Assembly: GCA_013298695.1 (NCBI GenBank)
Contig: JAAFIS010000005.1
Location: 246,641-310,640, forward strand
DNA length: 64,000 nucleotides
Direction: 5' to 3'
DNA from: Betaproteobacteria bacterium
GTDB taxonomy: Bacteria; Pseudomonadota; Gammaproteobacteria; Burkholderiales; Casimicrobiaceae
Part shown: positions 17,643 to 27,143 of the stretch, in pieces
How positions within the stretch are numbered: the first letter of the stretch is position 1
Layout of the letters: the number at the start of each line of letters is the position of its first letter
Program-made: the position numbers and the translations under genes
The notes under the pieces: model-generated
The model's database searches: none
Told to the model about the DNA's origin: nothing
Seen by the model: only the letters and a program-made list of their open reading frames with translations

Positions 17643-18563
17643 ATGAGTCAGATTAAAACGCTTGCCATCGTTGGCGTGGGTTTAATTGGCGGATCGCTAT
17701 CGCTCGCATTGAAATCCAAACGCGCAGTTGGGCGCGTGATTGGCGTCGGTCGTACCCGCGCTAACCTTGATGAAGCGCTGAAGTTGGGCATCATCGATGA
17801 AACCGCAAGTCTGCAGGAGGCGGCTACAGCGGATGTAATTTTCGTTGCAACGCCGGTCGCACAAATGCCTCCGGTGTTCGCGGCTTTGCGACCTCACGTT
17901 GGTCCGAACACCATCATCACCGACGGCGGCAGCACGAAGCAAGATGTGGTTGCTGCGGCGCGCGCGTCACTCGGTGAAAAGTTTTCGCAATTCGTACCAG
18001 CGCATCCAATTGCGGGTACTGAAAAAACAGGTGCCGCTGCAGCTTTCGCAACGCTCTACGAGAAGCGCAAAGTCGTTGTATGTCGCGAAGCAGAAACGAG
18101 CGCTGTTGCGGTCGATATCGTTGAATCTATGTGGCGCGCAACGGGCGCGGAGATTCACTCGATGACCGCCGCGAACCACGATGACGTGTTTGCGGCGGTG
18201 AGTCATCTTCCACACTTGCTAGCGTTCGCGCTGGTCGACATGCTTGCTGCGTTGCCGCCCGCCGACGATTACTTTAAGTTTGCCGCGAGCGGTTTTCGAG
18301 ATTTCACGCGTATCGCGGGCGGTTCGCCCGAAATGTGGCGCGATATCACCCTTGCCAATCGAGACGCGATTCGCGAACAACTCGCGATCTATCGCGCTCG
18401 ACTCGACAAATTCGATCTTTGGCTTGCCGATCCGTCCGTTCAAAACACAGCAAATGTCGAAGCCTCGTACGCGCGTGCGAGCGCCGCGCGCAACGCGTGG
18501 CAGCGCCACATCGAATACGGCGAGCCGATGCCCAAACTTGCGTCAGGCGGGCAAGTTGAATGA
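17643..18563 (+). CDS. tyrA: Prephenate/arogenate dehydrogenase
   Basis: 306 residues from ATG 17643, 4 bp after the pheA stop. The NAD(P) Rossmann fold starts the protein (IVGVGLIGGSLSLALK, GVGRTRANLDEA). HPIAGTEKTGAAAAF is the catalytic histidine region, and MTAANHDDVFAAVSHLPHLL follows in the helical dimer domain. It oxidises prephenate or arogenate toward tyrosine. No C-terminal ACT domain is present, in line with the short betaproteobacterial TyrA. It is followed by aroA after 38 bp. Confidence 0.95.
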   Translation: MSQIKTLAIVGVGLIGGSLSLALKSKRAVGRVIGVGRTRANLDEALKLGIIDETASLQEAATADVIFVATPVAQMPPVFAALRPHVGPNTIITDGGSTKQDVVAAARASLGEKFSQFVPAHPIAGTEKTGAAAAFATLYEKRKVVVCREAETSAVAVDIVESMWRATGAEIHSMTAANHDDVFAAVSHLPHLLAFALVDMLAALPPADDYFKFAASGFRDFTRIAGGSPEMWRDITLANRDAIREQLAIYRARLDKFDLWLADPSVQNTANVEASYARASAARNAWQRHIEYGEPMPKLASGGQVE

Positions 18564-18601
18564 TTAAAGATACGAACGACTACCGCTCGTAGAATCGTTG
18601 C

Positions 18602-19924
18602 ATGGAATTCATCGATCTCGCGCCGCGCGCGCAGGTGAGCGGCACGGTCGTTCTACCTGGTTCAAAAAGCATCTCTAATCGCGCCCTATTGTTAGCCGCG
18701 CTCGCTTCAGGCGAGACGCAGCTTACGGGCTTGCTTGATTCAGATGACACGCAAGTGATGCGTGGCGCTCTGGCTGCGCTCGGCGTCGTGTGTAGCGAGT
18801 TGAGCGCGACCGGCGAAATCTCTGTTCGTGGCTGCGCGGGTGAATTCAGCGGCAAGCGCGCCGATATTTTTGTCGGCAACGCTGGGACGGCCGCACGCTC
18901 GCTCGTTGCAACGCTTGCGCTCGCGGCCGATGTGGAGTCGCGCTACGTGGTCGACGGTGTTCCTCGCATGCGAGAGCGCCCAATCGGTGATTTGGTTGAC
19001 GCGTTGCATGCGATTGGCGCGTCGATCGCGTATTTACAAAACGCGGGATTCCCTCCGCTTCTGATTTCTGGTGGCGCGATCGCGATTGACCAGGCGATTC
19101 CGATTCGTGGTGATGTGTCGTCGCAGTTTTTGACTGGCTTGTTGATGGCGTTGCCGCTGGTCACGACGCGCGTTGGCAAGCCTGCAACGATTGAAGTAGT
19201 TGGCGAGCTCATTAGCAAGCCGTACATCGAGATCACGCTCGCCATGATGGCGCAGTTTGGTGTGAAGGTTGAGCGCGACGGGTGGAATCGATTCACCGTG
19301 CCCGCTGCGAGCTACGTGTCGCCTGGGCATTACACGGTGGAAGGCGACGCTTCCAGCGCGTCCTATTTCATCGCAGCGGCTGCGATTGGTGGCGCGCCGG
19401 GCAAAGCGATTCGTGTGCAGGGCGTTGGAAAAAACGCGTTGCAAGGCGACGTGAAATTTGCCGACGCGATGGCCCAAATGGGTGCGCACATCTCGTATGA
19501 AGATCACGCGATCATTTCGAGTGCACCGGCCGATGGCAGACTCCGCGCAATTCAGGCCGACATGAATCACATTCCAGACGCGGCGATGACGCTCGCGGTT
19601 GTCGCACTGTTCGCAGAGGGCACCACGAAGCTCACCAACATCGCGAGCTGGCGCGTGAAAGAAACTGATCGCATCGCAGCGATGGCGACTGAGCTGCGCA
19701 AACTCGGCGCAACGGTTGAAGAGGGCGCAGACTACATCTCGATCACGCCACCCGCAACACTTATCGCTAACTCCGCAATTGACACCTACGACGATCACCG
19801 CATCGCGATGTGTTTTTCACTTGCGAGTTTGAGTGCGCGGGGCGTACCTATTCGCATCAACGATCCGAAGTGTGTGAACAAAACGTTTCCGAAGTATTTC
19901 GACGTATTTGCTTCACTGAAATAA
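18602..19924 (+). CDS. aroA: 3-phosphoshikimate 1-carboxyvinyltransferase (EPSP synthase)
   Basis: 440 residues. [20 protein letters not shown] at the start, [48 protein letters not shown] and the C-terminal [19 protein letters not shown] and [12 protein letters not shown] are all EPSP synthase signatures. It joins shikimate-3-phosphate and PEP in chorismate synthesis. [10 protein letters not shown] is the class I form of the inhibitor-site loop. The usual betaproteobacterial followers cmk and rpsA are absent; a hairpin-dense gap and convergent yceI genes come next, so transcription probably ends here. Confidence 0.97.
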   Translation: MEFIDLAPRAQVSGTVVLPGSKSISNRALLLAALASGETQLTGLLDSDDTQVMRGALAALGVVCSELSATGEISVRGCAGEFSGKRADIFVGNAGTAARSLVATLALAADVESRYVVDGVPRMRERPIGDLVDALHAIGASIAYLQNAGFPPLLISGGAIAIDQAIPIRGDVSSQFLTGLLMALPLVTTRVGKPATIEVVGELISKPYIEITLAMMAQFGVKVERDGWNRFTVPAASYVSPGHYTVEGDASSASYFIAAAAIGGAPGKAIRVQGVGKNALQGDVKFADAMAQMGAHISYEDHAIISSAPADGRLRAIQADMNHIPDAAMTLAVVALFAEGTTKLTNIASWRVKETDRIAAMATELRKLGATVEEGADYISITPPATLIANSAIDTYDDHRIAMCFSLASLSARGVPIRINDPKCVNKTFPKYFDVFASLK

Positions 19925-19943
19925 ATTAGCAATTCACTTAAGC

Positions 19944-20063
19944 GCCCAATTCGTGTGGGCAGAAAGTGCATTTTTGTTGTTTTTCGACAAATAGCATATT
20001 TGTCAATATCACCCAACTAAATTGGGCGACAAGCAAATACGCTGTTGAGATATTGCTTGTCGT
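19944..20063. repeat. Cluster of four stem-loops downstream of aroA
   Basis: Consecutive hairpins: GCCCA/TGGGC (19944-19960, then a T-rich run fit for aroA termination); GACAAATA/TATTTGTC (19986-20004, perfect 8 bp); CCCAA/TTGGG (20012-20026); GACAAGCAAATA with TATTGCTTGTC (about 20028-20063, one bulge). No coding potential is seen. Confidence 0.7.
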
Positions 20064-20094
20064 TTGTAAATGAAATCGAGGGCTTAACGCCAAC

Positions 20095-20121
20095 AAAAAA
20101 GGCCGCGAATTGCGGCCTTTT
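20095..20121. terminator. Bidirectional rho-independent terminator
   Basis: AAAAGGCCGC-GAATT-GCGGCCTTTT forms a 10-bp stem with A and T tracts on each side, so it can act in both directions. It lies 20 bp from the yceI stop and ends the cytochrome b561/yceI transcript as well as aroA read-through. Confidence 0.88.
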
Positions 20122-20141
20122 GCGTGGCAGAAAACAAAGGC

Positions 20142-20735
20142 TTATTGCTTGATCGCTTCGATCTGGATCAACAAACGAATGTTGTCGGGAATTGCGGGTA
20201 CGCCGTAGCCCATTCCCCATTGCGAGCGTGCGATTGTCGCTTCGAAATCGCCACCGCACACCTGACGCTTGATCATCGGGCTCATGTAGCACCCAAACCC
20301 ACTTGCCTTGAGCGTGACGGGATTGGTTTTGCCGAGCATCGTGAGTGTGCCGTTCACTTCGGTGACGCGATCACCGTCGAACTTAAATTGATCGCCCTTG
20401 AACGTCGCCGTTGGAAACTCTTCTGCGTTGAAAAAATCTTTGCTGGTGAGATGCTTGTCGAATGGCGCGACGCCAGTATTCATCGATTTCATGTCGATGG
20501 TGATTTCAGCGCTGCCTTTTTTCGCTGAAGCATCGATGACGATCGTTCCATCTTTTTTATCGAAGCGGCCGCGGCTGGTCGACGTGCCGAAATGTTTGGC
20601 CTCCCAGATCACGAAGGTGTGAGTCGGTTCGACTTTGTAGGTGCCTTCGGCGGTGCGGTTAGCGCCCGCGTCTTGCGCGCCAGCGGCGCTGGCAAGCGCC
20701 AACGCGAAGGTTGCGATGAGTGTTTTTTGTTTCAC
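20142..20735 (-). CDS. YceI family periplasmic protein, copy 1
   Basis: A secreted lipocalin-like YceI protein, 197 residues from GTG 20735. That start is preferred over ATG 20747 because GGAG lies 6 nt before it; the longer form adds only four residues. A signal peptide (TLIATFALALASAAGAQ) is followed by the family pattern: YKVEPTHTFVIWEAKHFG, GRFDKKDGTIVID, FFNAEEFPTATFKGD and LTMLGKTNPVTLKASGF. Two cysteines flank a family-typical insert (GCYMSPMIKRQVCGGDF). YceI proteins bind isoprenoid-type lipids such as polyprenyl chains in the periplasm. It forms a set with copy 2 and cytochrome b561. Confidence 0.92.
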   Translation of the reverse strand: MKQKTLIATFALALASAAGAQDAGANRTAEGTYKVEPTHTFVIWEAKHFGTSTSRGRFDKKDGTIVIDASAKKGSAEITIDMKSMNTGVAPFDKHLTSKDFFNAEEFPTATFKGDQFKFDGDRVTEVNGTLTMLGKTNPVTLKASGFGCYMSPMIKRQVCGGDFEATIARSQWGMGYGVPAIPDNIRLLIQIEAIKQ

Positions 20736-20783
20736 TAGAAACTCCATGTTGAGGAAGGAAAGAATGTCTTTTTGTTCTTACAT

Positions 20784-21353
20784 CTAAAGCGCCGCCATAC
20801 CGGTCACCGCAAGTTTGAATTTCACGGTCACTTCATTGGCGACCAACGACGGATCGTTCCAATCGCCGTCGCCGATTTTGAATTCAAGCCGCTTCAATAC
20901 GAATTCGCCGCGCGCGGTGGAAACGCCACCTGCTTGAGTTACCGCAACCGGCACCACGACGTCGCGAACGCTGCCTTTGATCGAGAGCTTGCCGATCACT
21001 TCAAACTTACCGCCGCCAAGTGCCTTCATTGCGCTAGATGCGAACGTCGCTTGAGGAAATTTTGAAGTGTCAAACCATCCCGGTTTAGTAAGTTCGCGCT
21101 CCGTCTCAGAGTTGCCGATATCAGCGCTCGCAAGATCCACCGTGAACGACACTTTGCTGGTTTGGGGTGACTTCGGATCGAAGTTCATCTGCGCATCAAA
21201 TTTCTTGAAGCGACCGTCAACGGGCACACCCATTTGTTTGCTGATGAAAACAATCTCGCTCTGCGCAGGAACGATTTTTTGTTGCGCTGACACCGTCGCC
21301 ATAACGAATGACGCGAGTGCGAGTGCAAATGAAACACGTAAATACTTAGCCAT
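20784..21353 (-). CDS. YceI family periplasmic protein, copy 2
   Basis: 189 residues from ATG 21353, beginning MAKYLRVSFALALASFVMA, a signal peptide ending near VSAQ. VPAQSEIVFISKQMGVPVDG and KPGWFDTSKFPQATFASS match YceI. It diverges strongly from copy 1 and lacks its two cysteines, so the pair is an old duplication or was separately acquired. It sits 43 bp after cytochrome b561 and 48 bp before copy 1, all on the minus strand. Cytochrome b561 plus paired YceI proteins recur in proteobacteria, which suggests a membrane-redox role with a quinone-like lipid (inference). Confidence 0.92.
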   Translation of the reverse strand: MAKYLRVSFALALASFVMATVSAQQKIVPAQSEIVFISKQMGVPVDGRFKKFDAQMNFDPKSPQTSKVSFTVDLASADIGNSETERELTKPGWFDTSKFPQATFASSAMKALGGGKFEVIGKLSIKGSVRDVVVPVAVTQAGGVSTARGEFVLKRLEFKIGDGDWNDPSLVANEVTVKFKLAVTGMAAL

Positions 21354-21396
21354 AAAACAACTCAAAAAAAGATCGAAAAAATATTCAGAAGCAATT

Positions 21397-21951
21397 TCAT
21401 TGCCGCCCGACACCCATTCGCGCCATCAACCCATCACGATCAACAAACTGATGCTTAAACGCCGCGAGCACATGACCAACGACGACGGCTGCCAAGCCAT
21501 ACGCAAGCCATTTGTGAACTCCCTTTAACGTTTCCGCGAGTTCACGATCTTTAGGCACCCAATCCGGCAGCGGCAATATGCCGAACAACACAATCGGAAA
21601 ACCCGTTGCGCTTGAATACGCCCAACCTGCGAGCGGCACCGCGAAGAAGAGCGCATAGAGCACGCCGTGCCCAGCGTGCGCGGCGGTGCGTTGCAATCCT
21701 GTGGTCGACTCCGGCAAAGGCGGTGGTCGGTGCGTCAGTCGCCAAAGCAAGCGCGCGGTAGACAGCAACAAAATCACCACTCCCGCCCACTTGTGCCAGT
21801 TGTAGAGCTTGAGCCGCGTGGGAGACATGTTCAAACCCGTCATGTAGAGTCCAACGCAGAACGAGATGACGATGGCAATCGCCAACATCCAATGAAAAAA
21901 GATTGCGGTGGAGCTGTAGCGCTGAGGGGTTCGAAACACGTTTGGGTTCAC
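21397..21951 (-). CDS. Cytochrome b561 family membrane protein
   Basis: A 184-residue, four-helix di-haem b-type cytochrome (YodB/CybB-like). Likely haem-ligand histidines appear in IFFHWMLAIAIV, YNWHKWAGVV, AAHAGHGVLYALFF and GVHKWLAYGLAAVVVGHVLAAFKHQF. Such proteins pass electrons between membrane quinones and partners in the inner membrane. It is the first gene of the b561-YceI-YceI unit; the promoter lies in the long upstream gap, where no clear -35/-10 pair is seen. Confidence 0.93.
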   Translation of the reverse strand: MNPNVFRTPQRYSSTAIFFHWMLAIAIVISFCVGLYMTGLNMSPTRLKLYNWHKWAGVVILLLSTARLLWRLTHRPPPLPESTTGLQRTAAHAGHGVLYALFFAVPLAGWAYSSATGFPIVLFGILPLPDWVPKDRELAETLKGVHKWLAYGLAAVVVGHVLAAFKHQFVDRDGLMARMGVGRQ

Positions 21952-22518
21952 GTCACGCGGTTGAAATCGCCAAAAGAATAACTGACCCTCAATTGTAGTT
22001 TTAGTTCTAATACGAACGAAAAGTCATTTGCACGTTTATCTAATAATCCCCTATTCAATTGGGCGGGCCCCAATTTATTCAGCTTGATCAACTAATGGTA
22101 AAAATAGCCATAGCGGCCACTACACTGGATCCTCTAGCGAAATCGTTGCAAGGTCTTATCCGTCCGGCTGTGGGCGATATGACTCCGTAAAAAATAATCG
22201 TTTCTTCTACGTGGAAAGCACCATCCACGCTGGACACGCCTCACGCAAGCGACGGATTTGGAGCTCGTCTGGATGGAAGTTCTTTCAAACACACGTGCTG
22301 CGTGATTGCCCGTTGTCGCCAATGGCATCAGCGTGACCGTGAAATAAAGCCTAAAACCTGACGCTAGCGCGTTCGCAATCCGGCGCTGGACGCCATCGAG
22401 ACGGGATTAGTCGGAGCGAGGCTTACCGTTCAAATCTAAACAATCTCTCGTACGGCGCGCAAATCAACGACGGCGAGTCGTTGTTGCGCGGCACATTTCT
22501 GACCTTGCATCCGCAAAA
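21952..22518. other. Long gene-poor stretch with a hairpin and a decayed fragment
   Basis: 567 bp with no intact gene. It holds the b561 promoter side, a stem-loop AATTGGG/CCCAATT (22057-22076), and on the plus strand from about 22370 what looks like a frameshifted gene remnant (listed separately). Stop codons break all frames in the middle part. Confidence 0.5.
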
Positions 22519-22522
22519 CTAG
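22370..22522 (+). pseudogene. Possible remnant of a coding sequence, frameshifted
   Basis: One frame reads RNPALDAIETGLVGARLTVQI then a stop at about 22438; the next frame continues NLNNLSYGAQINDGESLLRG and ends LHPQN-stop at 22520-22522. The two pieces join naturally across one frameshift and both look protein-like. I do not recognise the family. It overlaps the metallopeptidase stop by 3 bp, convergent. Could be chance. Confidence 0.25.
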
Positions 22523-25500
22523 GGTCGAAGTGCGTCGATTGCCAGACCGATATCGGCGTCCGAGCGGGTAGAGTTTTTTGCGCCATTGGTGAGCGACGCA
22601 CCCGTCAAGCCGAGCAAACGACGATAAATCATCACGCCATCGGTGTGGGCGCGAACAACGCCATCACCGTCGACGTCGAAACGCGTGAGATAGGTCTGTA
22701 TATGTGCCTCGATTTGAGTCGCGTTACGCTGCGGATTCGTCCCAAGCACGTCTGCAACCAAACTGCTTCCACGGAGACCCAAGAGGTAGCGCAGTAACAG
22801 CACACCATCTGTGCTCGCCTGATAAACGGTGGGGGCTGCGCTGTCGTCGATGTTGAGTAACGGCAAGGGTGCAAAGCTCGCCGTGACTGATTTCGCGCTC
22901 GTTACGTTCGTGAGATTGCAAGTCGCGCCGACGCAATCGCCCGACCAACCGAGGAACGCGTATCCAAGCGCAGGCGAGGCGGTGCAGCTGCTGTTGCCAC
23001 CGGCGGCAACTGGGTTTGGTGTGCAGCTCGCGGTGCCGCTGCCAGCCGGAGTGACATTGGTCGAAATGGCATTAGAACCTGCCGTGCAGCTCACCACAAC
23101 GTTCGTGACATTTGCTGAGGCCATCACTCCGGTGCCAGCGGAGACTGCGCAGGATTGCCCGCTCGGCTGTGTGAGCACGCTGACGTTGTAGCTCGCCCCT
23201 GTCGCCAGCGGGTTGGTGAAGGTAAACGCACCATTTGCGGAAATGCTGCGGTTGTCACCTCCGTTGTTTTGCAGAATCAGACCGGTTCCAGTGAGCCCAG
23301 TCACCGTACCACCTACGGTAAACGCTGGCGCTGAGCACACACCCGCGCCAGGTGCGTTGCACTGCAAGCCCGACCTGACCACTACGTTGTCGATACGCCA
23401 GTTGATTCCGGAATTTGTGACGTCGTTGTCCCACCCGCCGCGGAAGCGGATGCGAATTGTTTGACCGTTGAGCGTTGCGGGGAGGCGCAAAACGCTACCG
23501 ATATACGTTAACTGCGCTCCGCTCCACGCGTTGCGCCCGCCAATCGGACTTTGGAAGCCGGTAGGAATGGCGGTGGTGTAGCCGCCCGACTCAAAAATGC
23601 CCCCAATCGCGGGTGAAGTTGCATCGCTGAAAGTTGTTCCACCATCTGTCGATACTTCAAGTACACCGCCATCGTAACCCGACTCAAAGTTAAAGGTGTG
23701 CTCAAACTCAATGGAGGCACCGGTGCTTGAGGCTGGCAGCGAAATGGATGGCGAGACTAGGTCGTTTGAGGCAACAGTGGCCACGCCGTTGGTGAAGACC
23801 GCGTTGGGTGCTGAGGATGGACTCGCGTTTGTAGTGGCCCAGGCGGCAGGAGGCGCACCAGACTGCACTGATGTCCAACCTGCTGGCAATGCAGGGACCG
23901 TCACGCCATCGAAGTTTTGAGTAAACACAACGCTTGGCGTGCCGATCAGGAAACTCAAAGGGAAGGCTTGCGGCGAACTGCCGCCGGTGTAGTTCACCGT
24001 AACATTGAAGTTCGCTGCGGTTCCGCAGGCAAGCGAGTTGGTTGTACTGAACTGAAACGGCACCGTGGTGGTTCGGGATTGACCGATTGGGACATCGTTG
24101 AACGAAGCACCTGCACGCGTGATGCTCACGCCTGAAGTGCTGCTTGAAAGTGTTGCGCCAACAGCAGTTGCCGCAAGGTTACCGACGTTCGCGACCGAGA
24201 AGTTGAGTTCGTTGCACTCGTTGGGTTCGATCAGCGCGTTGCCGGTAATTAGTTGACTACCGGCTGCATCAAGATAGGCGCCCGGCGGCAAAATTCTTGC
24301 GGTGAAATCACGAATGCTGGTTGCGCCGCAGCTATCGGCGACGGTTACCCGAATCGGGAAGGTTGCAATATCAGTGGTGCCGGTAGTGACGATCGACACA
24401 TTTCCGTTCGCCGAGATACTTACACTTCCTCCAGCACCACTTCCAGAAAGGTTGCTGATGGATACCGTTGGGGCATTTGCGTTGCCATTTGCATCCGCAG
24501 GCGCGCTTGCCGGGCTCACGACTAAGCTTGTGCCGCGCGCGATTATCACGTTACCGTAGGTACCCAGGGCGGGCACCGAATTCGCGCTTACCAAAACGTT
24601 CACGTAAACCGTGGCTTGTGCGCCACCGCTATCGGTGACCGTGAGCAACACCGGGTAAGTGCTCGTGCCCGATCGAGGCGCGTAAAGGCTGCATGCCGCA
24701 GTCGCTGTGAGTGAAACATTGCCCGCGTTGTTTGCGACGCTCACATTTAATTCTTGTGGGACTTGAGATACAGCGACGGAGAGACTGCCCGCTGCATCTT
24801 GCGAGTCACTCACGGTGGCAACGGTCGCAGTTGCGGAAGGGCCGCCTTGAGAGATGGTGACTGAGCTACCGGTGGCGGCGATGGTCGGTACGGAGTTTGT
24901 TCCGGTAATCGTGAAGTTGGTGTCACTGATATCGAAGAAGATATTGCCAATCGCCATCACACGGATACGGGCGCGCGTGGTGCTCGGTATGTTCGCAGGA
25001 AGAGTGACGGCCGCGCTGCCATTGTTTGCCACGCTCGCGGCAAGTATCGTCGGGAACGTGAATCCTCCGTCTGTTGACAGTGCGATCTGGACGTTGCTCG
25101 CGCTGACCGGCGCGCTCGTCGTGTTCGCAACGCTCCACGTCACAGTTTGGCTCGAACCCGCAGCCCAAGAAACATTGGTATTCGGCGCGGTAACGGCGAA
25201 CGGTCCGGCTGCGGCATTCACATTGACGTTCACCGCCACTTTTTCCGTCCCGCCGCCGCCTGGGCGGTTATCTCGGACCATCAACTGAAAGGCCAAACTG
25301 CGGTTGGTTGTTGGTAGCGTTTCGCCAGTGAAGAAGTTAGGAGAGGCAGTGCCAAGTAACGGCGCGTTGACTGGCGGCACGTTTGCGTTGTCTAGGATGT
25401 AGCGCAGGCTTGGGAAGATTCGTGTCGGGCTGCGCGACGGCGCAAACGTGCGAAAGATTGGATTGTTGCCGGTATCGCTAAAGCTCAGTGGGGAGTTCAC

Positions 25501-26931
25501 CACGTTGGCGTCGCCTACATTCAGCTGTTCCCAGTTGTATGTCAATGTGTCTGGATTCGCATCCGCTGCCGTCGCGGTCAACATGAACGGCGTCTGGGCA
25601 GGGACGTTGTAGGTTGTGTTTGCAGCCGGAGCACTGATGGTTGGAGGAGAGTTGCCCGTGGCGGTTAATGTGCCGCAAGTTCCGCCGGTGCCCGCAACGA
25701 AGGCATGGATTCGGTTAAGACTGCCGCCGTGAAAATGATCGTCGCTGTCAAATTGCAAGTTGTGGGGCGAGCAAGAACCCGTGTAGCTCATGATCGTTGA
25801 GCCACTACCCGGTTCAAACGCAGACGACGGGCTTCGATTACCGCCGCTGCAGTTGTTGGACTCACTGTTGAACGTGTGTGGTGCGTTGAACTGATGACCC
25901 ATTTCGTGGGAAACGAAATCCACATCAAACCAGTCGCCACGGGGTGTTGGCAAACCAGTGACGCCTTGCGCTTTGCGCGTAGCGCTACACACCGAGCCTA
26001 AGCTTGCGACGCCACCACCGCCTGTGGTGAACACGTGGCCCATGTCGTAGTTCGCGCCGCCGATGATGTTGGTCAAGGTGTTTTGGTTCTGCCCGAGCAT
26101 TGCGCTGGAATCGTTGTTGTCGTAGGGGTCAGTCGTTGCATTCGTAAAAATAATAAGATCGTTATTTGCGATCAATTGCATTCTCACGGCAGCCTCGCGC
26201 TCGAAGATCCCGTTGACGCGGTTCATCGTTGTCACGATGCCGCTTAAAGCATCGGTTTTGGTACCCCCAAAAGCGGCGGCGTACTCGCCGGTAGTTGCAA
26301 CCGCCAGACGATAGGTTCGGAGATTGGCGCCCGTTGCGAGCGGCTCGATTGCATTTTTTTTGAGCAAATCAGGCATTGACTTAAAGATTTCGCCGGTAAC
26401 ACTGCAGCGCATTGCGGGGCGCTCGGACGTGTCATCCGATTTGTTGAAGGCAATGTAGCGGCCGACGTCTCCGCGTACCAGCGGCTCGATGTATGCGCTG
26501 CCTCGTGGTGAAAGAAACTGGGCGCGAAACCCGAGCGTTGTTGAGTCTAGGCGCGCTGTTGTCGCCGGATCAGACACGCTCTGCGCCAAGTACGTTTTGA
26601 GCGCCGGATACCGCGCGGCAAGCTCTGGAGCCATCACCGCGGTTTCAACAACGCGAAACGCTTCGAACGATCCGTCGGGCATCGGCAGCTCAATAGTGAA
26701 GGGGCTGTCCGGCACCGCCGTAGATTTCTCAGCCGGGGCTTCTTGCAACTTTGCCAGTAGCGCGGCATGCGCTAGCGTCAACGTTCGCCCTTTCGTGACT
26801 GGCGCAAATCGCTCGGAGACAACGGGCGCTTTAGAGACATCAAGGTCTGACCAGAACGTGCGATCAGCGTATGGGGTCGACGTCAATAAAGCCGTGAATA
26901 CGGCAAACAGGAGCGGGAGCAGGCGAGACAT
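22519..26931 (-). CDS. Large secreted reprolysin-type metallopeptidase with C-terminal dockerin-like repeats
   Basis: A 1470-residue exported protease. The signal peptide is residues 1-20 (LLPLLFAVFTALLTSTPYA). A propeptide runs to about residue 200. The catalytic domain carries HEMGHQFNAPHTF with zinc ligands H342, H346 and H352 and E343 as base, then SIMSYTGSCSPH (Met-turn). Several Ig-like/cadherin-like modules follow (PPTISAPAANTTYNVPA and similar), a jelly-roll-like module around 1080-1230 (FTQNFDGVTVPALPAGW), and a Cys-containing repeat module (CTPNPVAAGGNSSCTASP). The last ~110 residues hold two related segments (STDGVLLLRYLLGLRG; DVDGDGVVRAHTDGVMIYRR); only the second keeps the calcium-type DxDGDG loop. 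Likely a surface or extracellular protease for polymer feeding; no secretion operon adjoins. Confidence 0.9.
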   Translation of the reverse strand: MSRLLPLLFAVFTALLTSTPYADRTFWSDLDVSKAPVVSERFAPVTKGRTLTLAHAALLAKLQEAPAEKSTAVPDSPFTIELPMPDGSFEAFRVVETAVMAPELAARYPALKTYLAQSVSDPATTARLDSTTLGFRAQFLSPRGSAYIEPLVRGDVGRYIAFNKSDDTSERPAMRCSVTGEIFKSMPDLLKKNAIEPLATGANLRTYRLAVATTGEYAAAFGGTKTDALSGIVTTMNRVNGIFEREAAVRMQLIANNDLIIFTNATTDPYDNNDSSAMLGQNQNTLTNIIGGANYDMGHVFTTGGGGVASLGSVCSATRKAQGVTGLPTPRGDWFDVDFVSHEMGHQFNAPHTFNSESNNCSGGNRSPSSAFEPGSGSTIMSYTGSCSPHNLQFDSDDHFHGGSLNRIHAFVAGTGGTCGTLTATGNSPPTISAPAANTTYNVPAQTPFMLTATAADANPDTLTYNWEQLNVGDANVVNSPLSFSDTGNNPIFRTFAPSRSPTRIFPSLRYILDNANVPPVNAPLLGTASPNFFTGETLPTTNRSLAFQLMVRDNRPGGGGTEKVAVNVNVNAAAGPFAVTAPNTNVSWAAGSSQTVTWSVANTTSAPVSASNVQIALSTDGGFTFPTILAASVANNGSAAVTLPANIPSTTRARIRVMAIGNIFFDISDTNFTITGTNSVPTIAATGSSVTISQGGPSATATVATVSDSQDAAGSLSVAVSQVPQELNVSVANNAGNVSLTATAACSLYAPRSGTSTYPVLLTVTDSGGAQATVYVNVLVSANSVPALGTYGNVIIARGTSLVVSPASAPADANGNANAPTVSISNLSGSGAGGSVSISANGNVSIVTTGTTDIATFPIRVTVADSCGATSIRDFTARILPPGAYLDAAGSQLITGNALIEPNECNELNFSVANVGNLAATAVGATLSSSTSGVSITRAGASFNDVPIGQSRTTTVPFQFSTTNSLACGTAANFNVTVNYTGGSSPQAFPLSFLIGTPSVVFTQNFDGVTVPALPAGWTSVQSGAPPAAWATTNASPSSAPNAVFTNGVATVASNDLVSPSISLPASSTGASIEFEHTFNFESGYDGGVLEVSTDGGTTFSDATSPAIGGIFESGGYTTAIPTGFQSPIGGRNAWSGAQLTYIGSVLRLPATLNGQTIRIRFRGGWDNDVTNSGINWRIDNVVVRSGLQCNAPGAGVCSAPAFTVGGTVTGLTGTGLILQNNGGDNRSISANGAFTFTNPLATGASYNVSVLTQPSGQSCAVSAGTGVMASANVTNVVVSCTAGSNAISTNVTPAGSGTASCTPNPVAAGGNSSCTASPALGYAFLGWSGDCVGATCNLTNVTSAKSVTASFAPLPLLNIDDSAAPTVYQASTDGVLLLRYLLGLRGSSLVADVLGTNPQRNATQIEAHIQTYLTRFDVDGDGVVRAHTDGVMIYRRLLGLTGASLTNGAKNSTRSDADIGLAIDALRP

Positions 26932-27143
26932 AAGGATTCGGCGAAACTAACGTGAATATGAAGCATACTGAATTCGCATCACAGATTGCCGCGTTTTGCA
27001 GGAGAAATTTTGAGAGAGCTTCGCGAGCCGGTGATGAGCGCACGGCTGGCGGGCAGCAACTCACCAAGCCTGGCGGGTTCGCCGCCGGGTCATCAATTAA
27101 TGTTCAATAGCGCTAGCGAAAAACAGCCGATTTATTTGGGCGA

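Noticed and set aside
19034..19798. A 254-residue open frame antisense to aroA
   Set aside because: Shadow frame; aroA on the other strand is complete and conserved throughout.
22083..22091. FNR-like site TTGATCAA upstream of cytochrome b561
   Set aside because: The two half-sites lack the 4-bp spacer, so it does not fit the FNR consensus.
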